Shown here one piece after another: positions 1 through 7,846 of a stretch of DNA of 41,090 nucleotides (positions within the stretch are counted from its first letter, which is position 1; each line of letters opens with the position of its first letter). Both the position numbers and the translations under genes were made by a program. Below the pieces are notes generated by a model that searched no databases, was not told where the DNA came from, and saw only the letters and a program-made list of their open reading frames with translations. This DNA is from an uncultured bacterium (lineage in GTDB: Bacteria > Actinomycetota > Thermoleophilia > Solirubrobacterales > 70-9), in the NCBI GenBank assembly GCA_903901855.1, contig CAIUSP010000051.1:1-41090 (forward strand), given 5' to 3'.

Positions 1-163
1 CGGCCAATCGCCCGCCTGGATCGAGAACGCGATCGTCAACCCCAACAGCGAGGTCGCGGCCGGATATCAGGCAGGTGTGATGCCCCAGAACTACGGGCAG
101 GTGATGACCCCCGACCAGTTGAGACAACTGGTCGAATACCTCGAGAAGTCAGTCAACGGCTGA
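1..163 (+). CDS. c-type cytochrome, C-terminal fragment (5' end outside window)
   Basis: The reading frame is open from the window edge to a TGA at 161-163, giving about 53 residues. The end contains a Gly-Val-Met-Pro followed by a short loop, a Leu-rich helix and Leu-Val-Glu-Tyr-Leu. This is the methionine-ligand loop and closing helix of a class I cytochrome c domain, as found in cytochrome oxidase-associated cytochromes and in the C-terminal domain of caa3 subunit II. The CXXCH heme site would lie upstream, outside the window. It converges on the cytochrome oxidase operon, and since CtaC here has no cytochrome c domain of its own, this could be the electron donor. That link is inference. 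Confidence 0.7.
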   Translation, partial: GQSPAWIENAIVNPNSEVAAGYQAGVMPQNYGQVMTPDQLRQLVEYLEKSVNG

Positions 164-197
164 CGTCCTCCCCACCGGCGGGTAGGTCACCGCGGTT

Positions 198-407
198 TCA
201 GTGTTTATTCTCGTCGTCGGGCGATGCGATCGAACGCCGGATCCAGATTCCCGTCCTGACGAGCCCCACCCCCAAGAGGAGGCCCGCTACGACCAACGCC
301 ACGGTGCGGGAGACCAGAACTGCTGATGCGACGATCAGCGCACCGGAAACGAGAATCAGGACTACGAGACGGAAGGCATCACCTTCGCTCCTGAACGGGT
401 TCCGCAA
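198..407 (-). CDS. small two-helix membrane protein at the end of the cytochrome oxidase operon
   Basis: This 69-residue protein has two predicted membrane helices (about residues 13-32 and 35-53), a basic loop and a charged tail. I do not recognise a family. It follows ctaE by 52 bases on the same strand. The only canonical start that keeps both helices is TTG at 405-407, since no ATG or GTG lies upstream in frame. By position it resembles the small accessory or assembly subunits (CtaF/subunit IV type) that end many actinobacterial oxidase operons, but there is no sequence motif to prove this. A perfect 8-bp inverted repeat sits just upstream at 417-435. Confidence 0.6.
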   Translation of the reverse strand: MRNPFRSEGDAFRLVVLILVSGALIVASAVLVSRTVALVVAGLLLGVGLVRTGIWIRRSIASPDDENKH

Positions 408-416
408 GTCGTTGCT

Positions 417-435
417 ACCCGAGGATTCCTCGGGT
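417..435. repeat. 8-bp inverted repeat (hairpin) between ctaE and the small membrane protein gene
   Basis: ACCCGAGG, a 3-base loop and CCTCGGGT form a perfect stem in the 52-base gap after ctaE. No U-run follows on the minus-strand transcript, so a full terminator is unlikely. An mRNA processing or 3'-end protection hairpin that sets the ratio of the last cistron to ctaE is more plausible. Confidence 0.5.
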
Positions 436-459
436 GAGTCCGGTGCGATCGGCTTGCCT

Positions 460-1086
460 CTAGAGGATGTAGACGGTGACGAAGACGATGACCCACATCA
501 CGTCCACGAAGTGCCAGTAGATACCCGGCAGTTCGAGTCCGCGGTGATCTTCGGCCTTGGGTCCGAAGTGTCCTCGCCAGAGGCGCACATTCACGATAGT
601 GAGCAGTATCAGCCCGACGATGACGTGGGCGCCGTGCAGACCGGTCAGACCGTAGAAGATCGATCCGAACGCGCCGTCACGGGCGCTGAAACCGACGTGT
701 ATGTACTCGTTCAGCTGGATGAACAGGAAGGTCGCGCCGAGGAGCCATGTCACAGCCATCGCGAGCGTGGCCGCCTTCCGATTGCCGCGGCGGATGCCTT
801 CGAGTGCCCAGTGGATGGAGAAGCTGGATGAGACCAGGATGGCCGTATTGACCCCCGCCACAATGACTGGCAGTTCGTAGGGCTCAGGCGGCCAGGGGCC
901 GTCGTTGACTACAACGCGGAGGAAGAAGTAAGAGGCGAAGAACGCCCCGAAGAGCATCGCCTCCGTGACCAGGAAGATGAGCAGACCCAGGGTGGTCTGA
1001 TCGACCTTCGAGCTCTTGTTCGCCTCAGGCGGCCCGTGGTGATGGTCTCCGGTTGCGTGACCGAGGGTCACGGATGCGCTTTCCAT
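460..1086 (-). CDS. ctaE: cytochrome c oxidase subunit III
   Basis: This is subunit III of the aa3-type heme-copper oxidase, a membrane subunit that stabilises subunit I and its proton uptake. The 208-residue protein has a His-rich N-terminus (HHH near residues 15-17) and five hydrophobic segments, as expected for the shorter bacterial form lacking the first two helices. The family signature TEAMLFGAFFASYFFLR is near residue 41, and a GLHGAHVIVG segment lies near residue 150. Its ATG overlaps the stop of the upstream USP-like gene by one base (TGATG), so translation is probably coupled. The order in transcription is ctaC, ctaD, USP-like, ctaE. Confidence 0.95.
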   Translation of the reverse strand: MESASVTLGHATGDHHHGPPEANKSSKVDQTTLGLLIFLVTEAMLFGAFFASYFFLRVVVNDGPWPPEPYELPVIVAGVNTAILVSSSFSIHWALEGIRRGNRKAATLAMAVTWLLGATFLFIQLNEYIHVGFSARDGAFGSIFYGLTGLHGAHVIVGLILLTIVNVRLWRGHFGPKAEDHRGLELPGIYWHFVDVMWVIVFVTVYIL

Positions 1087-2036
1087 CAGGCCTCCTCTTC
1101 TTCCGTCTCGTTGTCAGGACCTACGGCCGCGAGTGCCGCCGCCCGGGTCGCGGGAACCCTCGCTCGACGACCGGACGACTCGACGTGCTCGACGGGCTTG
1201 CCGGTGAGCTTCTCGGCTTCCTGAACCAGACCCTGCTCTATCCACTCGGACTTCTCGCCCTTGAGGGTGGATATGAGGATGTCGTCGAGACGGTAATGCG
1301 CGTTTGCGTTGCGGATCGCGGTGAGCGGATCAGGGCTCATCGGCTGACCGGTGGCATCGATCTCCTTGTCGTACATCGCACTGAGCGTTCGTGCGAGGTT
1401 CTCGCAGATCTCCTCGCGGCTCACCTCGCCGGATCGGGGCGCGATGAAGGTGTAGCGATGCGGCCCCTTCTCGGCTCGCTCGAGGAGACGGCTGACCAAC
1501 TCTTGGCTGTTGATCGTCTTGGTGGCCACCACGAGCGTGTGCGTGATGTCCCAATTGACGCCGTCGTCATCGACCCGCACCGGAATGTGCTCGATCGGGA
1601 TCTCGTAGCGAGACCGTGCCCAGTCGACGAAATCCCTGCGTAGAGGACCGAAACGTGTCTCGTAGAGACACGAGAGGAGTATCCGGTCGGGATCGGTGGC
1701 GCGGATTGCGTCGTCGAGAGCGAGGGGTGGATCGGGGTCCATCACGCCTCCCACTGAGGCTATCCCGAACTCACCGAGGACTTGAGAGGTGACATCGACT
1801 CTGCTCTGAGCAGAATCCCTGGCCTGGTCCGGATCGACCATCTGGCCGACCTCGGGCTCGTTCTGAGGGGCGATCAAGCCGAAGTAGTCGGCTCCTGCCG
1901 AAGCCATCTCACTGCATGCACCCAGTAGCTTGCGGCCTCCTGCAACCTCGTTTAGGAAGACGAGGACACGCTTCTCGTCTCCCGTCCTCGGCGGATTGTC
2001 AGGCTGCGGATAGTTGGCGGTATCCGAATCGCTCAC
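1086..2036 (-). CDS. tandem universal-stress-protein-like (Rossmann-type) protein within the oxidase operon
   Basis: This 316-residue soluble protein has no signal peptide. It shows two similar alpha/beta halves. The first (about residues 20-150) opens with a KRVLVFLNE strand and has a DRILLSCLYE strand. The second (about 165-290) opens with HTLVVAT and has a DDILISTL strand. The arrangement resembles two tandem UspA-like folds. I do not see the G-x2-G-x9-G-S/T nucleotide-binding motif of ATP-binding Usp proteins. The GTG start overlaps the ctaD stop by 4 bases (GTGA), and its stop overlaps the ctaE start, so it is made in step with oxidase subunits. A regulatory or assembly role is inferred from position only. 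The C-terminus ends in a run of Glu. Confidence 0.75.
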   Translation of the reverse strand: MSDSDTANYPQPDNPPRTGDEKRVLVFLNEVAGGRKLLGACSEMASAGADYFGLIAPQNEPEVGQMVDPDQARDSAQSRVDVTSQVLGEFGIASVGGVMDPDPPLALDDAIRATDPDRILLSCLYETRFGPLRRDFVDWARSRYEIPIEHIPVRVDDDGVNWDITHTLVVATKTINSQELVSRLLERAEKGPHRYTFIAPRSGEVSREEICENLARTLSAMYDKEIDATGQPMSPDPLTAIRNANAHYRLDDILISTLKGEKSEWIEQGLVQEAEKLTGKPVEHVESSGRRARVPATRAAALAAVGPDNETEEEEA

Positions 2037-3952
2037 GTGCTCGATCCCACGGAGCCGACCGTTGCCGGTTTGGGTTGCTCGACGGTCGCCTTGTCGTCTC
2101 CGGCGAGGATCGCGTGACGGGCTCCTGGGACACCGAACTCGTAGGGACCGCCGACCACGCGGGGTATCTCATCGAAGTTGAACACCGGTGGGGGCGACGA
2201 GACCAGCCATTCGATCGTGTTGGCACGCCACGGGTTGGCGCTCGCCTTGGGGCCGTACTTCCAGCTGACGACCACGTTGTAGACGAATACCAGCTGGGCG
2301 AGGCCGAGAATCGCCGATGCGATAGTGATCTCGAGGTTCCATGCCGCGAACTCGGCCGAGTAGTCGGCCACGCGGCGGGGCATTCCCTCGAGTCCGATCC
2401 AGTGCATCGGGATGAACGTACCGAGCATGCCCGCAAGGGTCATCCAGAAGTGCACGCGGCCGAGCCGCTCGTCGTACATCCGACCGGTGATCTTGGGGAA
2501 CCAGTGATACAGCCCCGCGAAGATCGTGAAGACCGAACCTCCGAAGAGGACGAAGTGGATGTGCGCCACCACGAAGTAGGTATCGGAAACGTGGATGTCG
2601 AGCGGGACCATGCCCAGCATGACCCCCGAGATTCCGCCGATCACGAAGGTGAAGATGAAGCCCAGGGAAAAGAGCATCGCGGTCGATTGGAGATGGATCT
2701 TTCCCTTGAACAAGGTGCCGAGCCAGGAGAAGATCTTGATACCCGTGGGGACTGCGATCAGCAGCGTTGTGATCATCATCGGGACTCGCAGCCAACTGGA
2801 CATTCCCGAGACGAACATATGGTGGGCCCAGACCGAGTAGCTGAGCACCACGATCCCGATCAGGGCGAGCGCCATCAGCCTGTAGCCGAACACCGGCTTT
2901 CGAGCATGTGTGGAGATGACCTCCGAGATGATCCCGAAGCCGGGCAACATCATGATGTAGACGGCAGGGTGCGAGTAGAACCAGAAGATGTGCTGGTAGC
3001 TGATCACGTCACCTCCCATCGCGGCCTCGAAGAAGTTGGTGTTCAGGACACGGTCGAACAGCACCATGAACTGGACGCCCGCGATGAATGGAGTGGCCGC
3101 CACGACCAGCAGCGAGGTCGAGAGGTTGGCCCAGACCAAAAGTGGCATTCGCCAGAAGTTCATCCCGGGTGCCCTCATGGTCACGATCGTGACCAGGAAG
3201 TTGATCGCGGTAGCGATAGACGACGCCCCTGCGAACTGGACAGCGAGGTTGAAGAAACTCTGCCCGATCGGTGCCCCGGTCGATAGCGGGGCGTAACCGG
3301 TCCAACCAGCGTCGAAGGTGCCTCCAGGGGCGAAATAACTCGCCATGAGCAGCGCGCCAGCACATGGCAGCAGCCAGAAACTGAGCGCGTTCAGACGCGG
3401 GAACGCCATGTCCGGAGCCCCGATCATCAGCGGCAGCACGTAGTTGGCGATGCCGGCGAACATCGGGATGATGAAGACGAAGATCATGAACGCGGCGTGC
3501 GTGGAGAAGAGCCCGTTGTAGGTGTTCGGGTCGACTATCTGGGTGCCCGGCTGGGCGAGCTCGGCTCGTACGCCCATGGCCGCGAGACCACCGACGAGGA
3601 AGAAGAAGAAGGTCAAGACCATGTACTGGATACCGATCACCTTGTGGTCGGTATTCACCTTGAAGTAGTCCTTCCAGTTCTTCGCGCCGTGGTCAGCATG
3701 GTCATCCGGCACAGTCGGTCCGCCGGCGATCCAACGCAGCCAGTAGTCGAAACAACCGATTCCCCAGAGGAATCCGAGGGGTCCGGTGATCAGCGCCACT
3801 ACGAGCTGCGGATAGCCCGTTTGCTCGGTCTGGATCAGAGGGAGTCCCGATGCGGCTCTGAGGGCCACCACGAGGCCGTAACCGAATGCGGCTCCGATCA
3901 CGAGACCGTAGAGCGCGCGCCACCAACCTGCTTGTTTGAGTGCTACTGGCAT
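2033..3952 (-). CDS. ctaD: cytochrome c oxidase subunit I, A2 type
   Basis: This is the catalytic subunit of the proton-pumping terminal oxidase. The 639-residue protein has an N-terminal extension of about 90 residues with two membrane helices, then the conserved 12-helix core. Visible ligands are His152 and His466 (heme a), His464 (heme a3), and His328, His377 and His378 (CuB), with Tyr332 placed for the His-Tyr crosslink (HPAVY). The helix VI motif is YSHPAV instead of GHPEV, so the Glu of A1 enzymes is absent and Tyr326-Ser327 mark the A2 class known from Thermus and Rhodothermus. It starts 30 bases after ctaC with an AGAGAGGAA ribosome site. The stop overlaps the next gene. Confidence 0.96.
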   Translation of the reverse strand: MPVALKQAGWWRALYGLVIGAAFGYGLVVALRAASGLPLIQTEQTGYPQLVVALITGPLGFLWGIGCFDYWLRWIAGGPTVPDDHADHGAKNWKDYFKVNTDHKVIGIQYMVLTFFFFLVGGLAAMGVRAELAQPGTQIVDPNTYNGLFSTHAAFMIFVFIIPMFAGIANYVLPLMIGAPDMAFPRLNALSFWLLPCAGALLMASYFAPGGTFDAGWTGYAPLSTGAPIGQSFFNLAVQFAGASSIATAINFLVTIVTMRAPGMNFWRMPLLVWANLSTSLLVVAATPFIAGVQFMVLFDRVLNTNFFEAAMGGDVISYQHIFWFYSHPAVYIMMLPGFGIISEVISTHARKPVFGYRLMALALIGIVVLSYSVWAHHMFVSGMSSWLRVPMMITTLLIAVPTGIKIFSWLGTLFKGKIHLQSTAMLFSLGFIFTFVIGGISGVMLGMVPLDIHVSDTYFVVAHIHFVLFGGSVFTIFAGLYHWFPKITGRMYDERLGRVHFWMTLAGMLGTFIPMHWIGLEGMPRRVADYSAEFAAWNLEITIASAILGLAQLVFVYNVVVSWKYGPKASANPWRANTIEWLVSSPPPVFNFDEIPRVVGGPYEFGVPGARHAILAGDDKATVEQPKPATVGSVGSST

Positions 3953-3982
3953 GTGTTCCTCTCTTCGCTCATCTTAGTTTTC

Positions 3983-4720
3983 TCAGACGTCTTTGCCATC
4001 TGCCGGTCGGTCGGGGACCGAGTCCTGCTGTCGTACCCACTTCTCGAATGCGGCTTGGGACTCGACCACCACCGGAGCGCGCATCACACCGTGTCCGGCG
4101 CCACAGAGCTCGGTGCAGATGAGCTGGAAGGAGCCCGTCTTGTTGGGAGTGACGAATAGGTGCGTGGTCACGCCGGGCACGTTGTCCTTCTTCACCCTCC
4201 ACTCAGGCACCCAGAAAGAGTGGATTACGTCGAGCGCGTGCATGCGGAACTCGACCTGCCTTCCAACCGGAACGTGGAGTTCGTAGGAAGTGGCGTCCTG
4301 CTCCCGGTAGTCGAACGACCACTGGAACTGCTGGGAGTAGACGTCCACGACCATGCGGTCGGGCTCCTTGCCCTCGATCTCGTCCAGGACCACCCAGGAG
4401 TAACCGCCGAGGAACAGCACCATGATGGTCGGGATCAACGTCCAGGCGATCTCGAGCTTCGTGTTTCCGTGGATCGGCTCTCCGTCCGAAAGATCGCCCG
4501 GCTTGGCTCGCCAACGCCATACGAAGTAGATCAGCGCCACCATGACGAGTGAAAAGACGAAGCAGGACATCACGATGGTCACCGTCAGAAGGTCGTCGAT
4601 GGGCCCTGCGGCAGTGGACGCAGCCGGACCGTTCCAGTTCGGGATCAGCATCAGGACGGTGCTGACCACCGTGAGGACGATCGTGGCGCAAGCGAGCTTG
4701 AGAACTGTCATTCGACTCAT
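3983..4720 (-). CDS. ctaC: cytochrome c oxidase subunit II
   Basis: This subunit receives electrons from cytochrome c through the CuA centre on the outer face of the membrane. The 245-residue protein has an N-terminal hydrophobic segment (about 5-27), a second membrane helix (about 46-70), a third (about 95-115) and a C-terminal cupredoxin domain. The CuA ligands are visible as His167 (IHSFWVPE), Cys202, Cys206 and His210 (CTELCGAGH) and Met213. There is no fused cytochrome c domain, unlike caa3 subunit II, which agrees with a separate cytochrome gene at the window's left edge. It is the first gene of the operon, with a TAGAAT box 9 bases upstream of the ATG. Confidence 0.96.
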   Translation of the reverse strand: MSRMTVLKLACATIVLTVVSTVLMLIPNWNGPAASTAAGPIDDLLTVTIVMSCFVFSLVMVALIYFVWRWRAKPGDLSDGEPIHGNTKLEIAWTLIPTIMVLFLGGYSWVVLDEIEGKEPDRMVVDVYSQQFQWSFDYREQDATSYELHVPVGRQVEFRMHALDVIHSFWVPEWRVKKDNVPGVTTHLFVTPNKTGSFQLICTELCGAGHGVMRAPVVVESQAAFEKWVRQQDSVPDRPADGKDV

Positions 4721-4729
4721 GCCTGAATC

Positions 4730-4735
4730 ATTCTA
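4730..4735 (-). promoter_or_regulatory. candidate -10 box of the cytochrome oxidase operon
   Basis: TAGAAT on the minus strand ends 9 bases before the ctaC ATG, in the only gap between the glycosyltransferase gene and ctaC. With a normal 6-7 base distance to the transcription start, the leader would be only 2-3 bases, so the transcript may be nearly leaderless. Confidence 0.5.
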
Positions 4736-4758
4736 TTGGCCGCGAGGACTAGATCCCT

Positions 4759-6318
4759 TCACGGGTGAGGGAGCTTGTCTAGATCGCCACTAGCGGCAGC
4801 CACTAGGGCGGCGGCCATGGCAGGCCAGGAGTAGGAATCCGAGGCTGCCGAGGCCAGCCTCTCGCTGATCCGCGCCTGTTCGGCCGGCTCCATCCGAAGC
4901 CAGTGGAGCAGGCAATCCGCCAGCTGCTCGATCGCATCCGACTCGACGGAGAAGGAGAGGAAAGGGGCGTCCTCCGGGACGAGCGCCTCCCCGAGCCGCT
5001 TGGATACTTCGAGCATTCCCGAGTGATCGGCCGAAACGAAGGGCACGCCGCAGGCAGCAGCCTCCGCGGCGACCATGCCGAATGCCTCGGGAAAGGTGCT
5101 CGGCATGACGAGGGCGTCCGAGACGGGAAGGACCTCCGCGACTTCGTCGTGATCGAGTCGACCAGCCCAGAGGACGGAGTTGGCGGCGACCCGCCCCATC
5201 TCGGCGTACCCCTCCGGAGGATTGCGGAGGAAGTCCGAGAGGATCCGGAGCTTTCCCCCTGATTGCTCGCCCTCCAACTCTCGACCCCGTTGCGCCGTAC
5301 GGGAGGCTGAGTCGAGATCCCCCGATTGGATCGAAGACCAGAGGTCCTGGAGACCCTCCTCGAAGGAGCCGAATCCGACCACCAGAAGCCGCGGGATCGG
5401 TCGTCCGTCGGCGACCAGACCATCGACCACGATCGGCCAGGCTGCCAGGAGCAGGTCCACCCCTTTGTTGACGAGAAGTTTGCCGACGTAGACGACCCTC
5501 GAGCCTTCGGTCGCAGCAAAGTCCGTCAGGGCCGTCAGGGCTGCCTCATCATCTCTGCCGAAGTCACCGGCCACGCGGTCGGAGGCCGAGATCTCAGCGA
5601 TGAGTCGCTCGATCGAGTCCGTGCGGGAGACCGACTCCTCTCTGGGTCGGAACCGCTCGGTATCGACGCCAGGCGGGGCGAGGCGGGTCTTTGCGGGCAG
5701 GTCGCGAGCCTCCATGACCTCCCAGAGGGCTTGCGCGGTGAAAGACGATCCGACCAGGACGGCCTTGGCAGCCTCGACTCCGCGGCGGGCCAGCGGGACG
5801 AAGCGATCCGGGTGCGGGATGACGGCGTACGAGAGATCGCTGCCGTGGACCTTGATCGCGAAGTCGAGACCCGCCTCTGCACAGATCGCGGGGCCGGCGA
5901 TCAAGTGGTTGGCGAGAGCCGCGTCCATCTCCCCGGCCCGATCGATGACCTCGCGGATCGCCCTCAAGTTGGCGTCCACGTACTCGTCGATCTCCCGATC
6001 GCTCAGGTCGGGAAAGGCTCGCGCGGTGAATCCCTCGTAGTCGTCGACCACGAAAACAGGAAGCACCTCACCGATCTCTGGCAGATAGACCGTGACGCTC
6101 CCCTCGCCCGGGGAGGAACCGCCGGTTTCCCGAACCCGAAGCCCCTGTTCGCTCCAAGTGCCGACCGCATCCACCCAGGGGAGTGAGTCGGCCTCGCGAT
6201 CCTGGGAGAGCAGGTGAACCTCGTGCCCCAGAGAGGACAGCGCTTGAGCCAACTCGGCGTTGTACACGTTGCTGCCGGTTCCCCGCAACAGATAGCCGTG
6301 GAAGATCAAGATCCTCAC
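4759..6318 (-). CDS. family 4 glycosyltransferase (GT-B fold)
   Basis: This 519-residue cytoplasmic sugar transferase probably uses a nucleotide-sugar donor. The N-terminal domain begins with a typical MRILIFHGY strand and a GTGSNVYNAELAQALSSLGH acceptor-side helix. The C-terminal donor domain has VVYVGKLLVNKGVDLLLAAW near residue 275 and the E-x7-E motif EAFGMVAAE near residue 425. A variable stretch of about 60 residues between those elements makes it longer than the usual 380-420 residues. The GTG start is preceded by TACAAC six bases upstream, a weak -10. The acceptor is unknown. It is a single gene between ctaC and the zinc-ribbon pair. Confidence 0.85.
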   Translation of the reverse strand: MRILIFHGYLLRGTGSNVYNAELAQALSSLGHEVHLLSQDREADSLPWVDAVGTWSEQGLRVRETGGSSPGEGSVTVYLPEIGEVLPVFVVDDYEGFTARAFPDLSDREIDEYVDANLRAIREVIDRAGEMDAALANHLIAGPAICAEAGLDFAIKVHGSDLSYAVIPHPDRFVPLARRGVEAAKAVLVGSSFTAQALWEVMEARDLPAKTRLAPPGVDTERFRPREESVSRTDSIERLIAEISASDRVAGDFGRDDEAALTALTDFAATEGSRVVYVGKLLVNKGVDLLLAAWPIVVDGLVADGRPIPRLLVVGFGSFEEGLQDLWSSIQSGDLDSASRTAQRGRELEGEQSGGKLRILSDFLRNPPEGYAEMGRVAANSVLWAGRLDHDEVAEVLPVSDALVMPSTFPEAFGMVAAEAAACGVPFVSADHSGMLEVSKRLGEALVPEDAPFLSFSVESDAIEQLADCLLHWLRMEPAEQARISERLASAASDSYSWPAMAAALVAAASGDLDKLPHP

Positions 6319-6472
6319 GCACAGGTTGTAGACCTGTTGGCGGTCGGGGTGTTGGCCTCCCCGCCCCCGGTTTGGATATCGTCCATCGGGCAGTGCAGAA
6401 CCCTAAGCAGAGATACAGGCTCAGAGCACCGGGATCGGGACGCGAGGCGATCGCGGAAGCGTCACCTGGTGG

Positions 6473-6486
6473 GGTCTACGTAGACC
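6473..6486. repeat. 14-bp perfect palindrome upstream of the zinc-ribbon gene
   Basis: GGTCTACGTAGACC is its own reverse complement and lies 17 bases upstream of the ATG at 6504, in the divergent gap between the glycosyltransferase and the zinc-ribbon/lipoprotein pair. A dimeric repressor site is a plausible reading, but no regulator gene is nearby. Confidence 0.45.
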
Positions 6487-6503
6487 GCGAAAGCGGCGAG
6501 GAG

Positions 6504-6668
6504 ATGACCGCCATATCGGCGATCTTGCCACTCGCTCCCTCGGAGTCGGCCCTGATTCGGACCCCCGAGAACCTCAGGGCCTGCAACCGCTGCGACCAGC
6601 TGATCGGCCTCGACGTGAGCGACTGCCCGTACTGCGGCCTACGTCAGGAACCGGCCGACTCCAAGTGA
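6504..6668 (+). CDS. small zinc-ribbon protein
   Basis: The 54-residue protein carries two CxxC knuckles, CNRC (residues 27-30) and CPYC (41-44), spaced as in a compact zinc ribbon. I do not recognise the family. The frame stays open far upstream into the divergent gene's start, but the ATG at 6504 is the first start clear of that gene and has GAGGAG directly in front, though unusually close. The stop codon overlaps the GTG of the following lipoprotein by 3 bases (GTGA arrangement), suggesting a two-gene unit. Small zinc ribbons of this kind often bind nucleic acid or a partner protein, but nothing here says which. Confidence 0.6.
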   Translation: MTAISAILPLAPSESALIRTPENLRACNRCDQLIGLDVSDCPYCGLRQEPADSK

Positions 6669-6934
6669 GCCCGCGTCGGCCAATCGCCGGCGCGCTCCTC
6701 GTCTGCCTCGCAGTGCTGCTGCCCGGCTGCGGCTCCGGTGACACCGACGACACGACGACCGAGTTCGAGATCGACCTACCTACCCCTGTTACCACCGTGG
6801 AGGAACCGGTCATCCCGGAAGTGGCCGACCCGAATCTCCCCGATACCGAGCAGAACGATTTGCCTCCGACCCCGGGAACTCCTCAGGAGGCCTTCGAGAA
6901 CTTCTGCAAGGAGAACCCTGAGGCCTGCGGCTGA
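6665..6934 (+). CDS. small predicted lipoprotein, acidic and proline-rich
   Basis: This 89-residue protein starts at GTG 6665, overlapping the zinc-ribbon stop. Residues 1-22 form a signal peptide (Arg-Arg, then a hydrophobic stretch) ending in LLPGC, a lipobox-like site with Cys22 as the likely lipidation residue. The mature part is rich in Asp, Glu, Thr and Pro and looks disordered, and it ends with two cysteines in a Phe-Cys-Lys / Ala-Cys-Gly segment that could form a disulfide. No known domain is visible. It is convergent with the secreted protein gene on the other strand. Confidence 0.6.
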   Translation: MSPRRPIAGALLVCLAVLLPGCGSGDTDDTTTEFEIDLPTPVTTVEEPVIPEVADPNLPDTEQNDLPPTPGTPQEAFENFCKENPEACG

Positions 6935-6946
6935 AGCAGTGCCCCA

Positions 6947-6968
6947 CCGGCGGCTTAGAAGCCGCCGG
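6947..6968. terminator. 8-bp inverted repeat between convergent genes, possible bidirectional terminator
   Basis: CCGGCGGC, a 6-base loop and GCCGCCGG form a perfect stem between the lipoprotein stop and the end of the opposing gene, and the loop contains that gene's stop codon. There is no clear U-run on either strand, so it may act only as a weak terminator or 3'-end stabiliser. Confidence 0.4.
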
Positions 6969-7755
6969 GCGCCTTGACGATCGAAGCCGAGTAGAGAAGC
7001 CTGTTGGTCTTGTACGAGCAGGTGAACCTGCGCTGCTGTCCCAACTTCTGGACCGGGCTTCCGGCCTTGACGTTGGCACTTGCGCTCGCCCCGGAGCCGA
7101 CGGTGCAGCCGCCCTTGGCCTTGGAGGGATTACGACTCGCACGCCACGTGTTCCCGCTCGAGAGAGCGCCAACGAAGACAGGTGCCCAGGTAGGAATGGT
7201 CAGCGCCGCGATGTGCCCCTTGTTGATCAGCAGCGGCTGATGCAGGGTGAATGTGGTGGTGGAGCCGAAGAACGGCTTCAGTTCCTCGACCGGAGACTGC
7301 TTGACCAAGACGTAATCCTGCTTGCCCTTGTCGATGCTCTTGTTGATCGGTTTGAGGATCGAGAGCCTGGCCTTCGCGGGACCACCGAACCCTTCGAAGC
7401 GGCTGTCCGCGCCGATGTCGCAGCCCTCGCTCAGACACCTTTCGGCCTTCGCGCTGGGCTTGCCGAGCTTGATCGACCATGCGACCACCTTTGCCTTCCA
7501 AGGGGCGACGAACGGTGACTTCTTGCCGTCGATTGCGAGCTGGAATCCGGTCACCTTCGCCTCCACGAAGCACTGGCTGCTGCCCTTGCTGAGGGGACAG
7601 GACGGCGTTGCCGGTGCAGCCGCGCCGAGGACCTTGAGGGTCACACCGAAGGCGGGAAGAGCCGCGAAAGCGGCGATCGCGATGACGCCAACCGACGCGA
7701 GTAGCCCCAGTCCGGCCTTGCCCCTGCGGGTTTTCGGGAATCCCTTGATCTGCAT
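6955..7755 (-). CDS. secreted or membrane-anchored protein of unknown function
   Basis: The 266-residue protein has a basic N-terminus and one long hydrophobic segment (about residues 17-45), either a signal peptide or an anchor. The outside part is Lys/Ser/Gly-rich with beta-type composition. It has three pairs of cysteines that could be disulfides: two near residue 58, two near 105 and two near the C-terminus. I do not recognise a family. The frame is open further upstream to 7899, but that would overlap the start of the divergent ABC gene. The ATG at 7753-7755 places the hydrophobic segment correctly at the N-terminus. TTCAAT six bases upstream is a weak -10 candidate. Confidence 0.65.
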   Translation of the reverse strand: MQIKGFPKTRRGKAGLGLLASVGVIAIAAFAALPAFGVTLKVLGAAAPATPSCPLSKGSSQCFVEAKVTGFQLAIDGKKSPFVAPWKAKVVAWSIKLGKPSAKAERCLSEGCDIGADSRFEGFGGPAKARLSILKPINKSIDKGKQDYVLVKQSPVEELKPFFGSTTTFTLHQPLLINKGHIAALTIPTWAPVFVGALSSGNTWRASRNPSKAKGGCTVGSGASASANVKAGSPVQKLGQQRRFTCSYKTNRLLYSASIVKAPGGF

Positions 7756-7834
7756 GCCTACATTGAACACAGTCGGGGGCTTCGGGTTGCGATCTTCCTG
7801 CCAGTACGAAGCACGGCTCAGGCGTGAGCACGCG

Positions 7835-7840
7835 TAAGAT
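7835..7840 (+). promoter_or_regulatory. -10 box of the ABC exporter operon, probable leaderless transcript
   Basis: TAAGAT is followed by 6 bases and then the ATG at 7847, with no Shine-Dalgarno sequence. At normal -10 spacing the transcript would begin at or next to the start codon. Confidence 0.6.
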
Positions 7841-7846
7841 GGATCG

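Noticed and set aside
1916-3286. Long open frame (456 residues) on the plus strand opposite ctaD
   Set aside because: The translation is Arg/His/Asp-rich with no fold pattern and lies antisense to a certain gene. Long antisense frames are common in GC-rich DNA.
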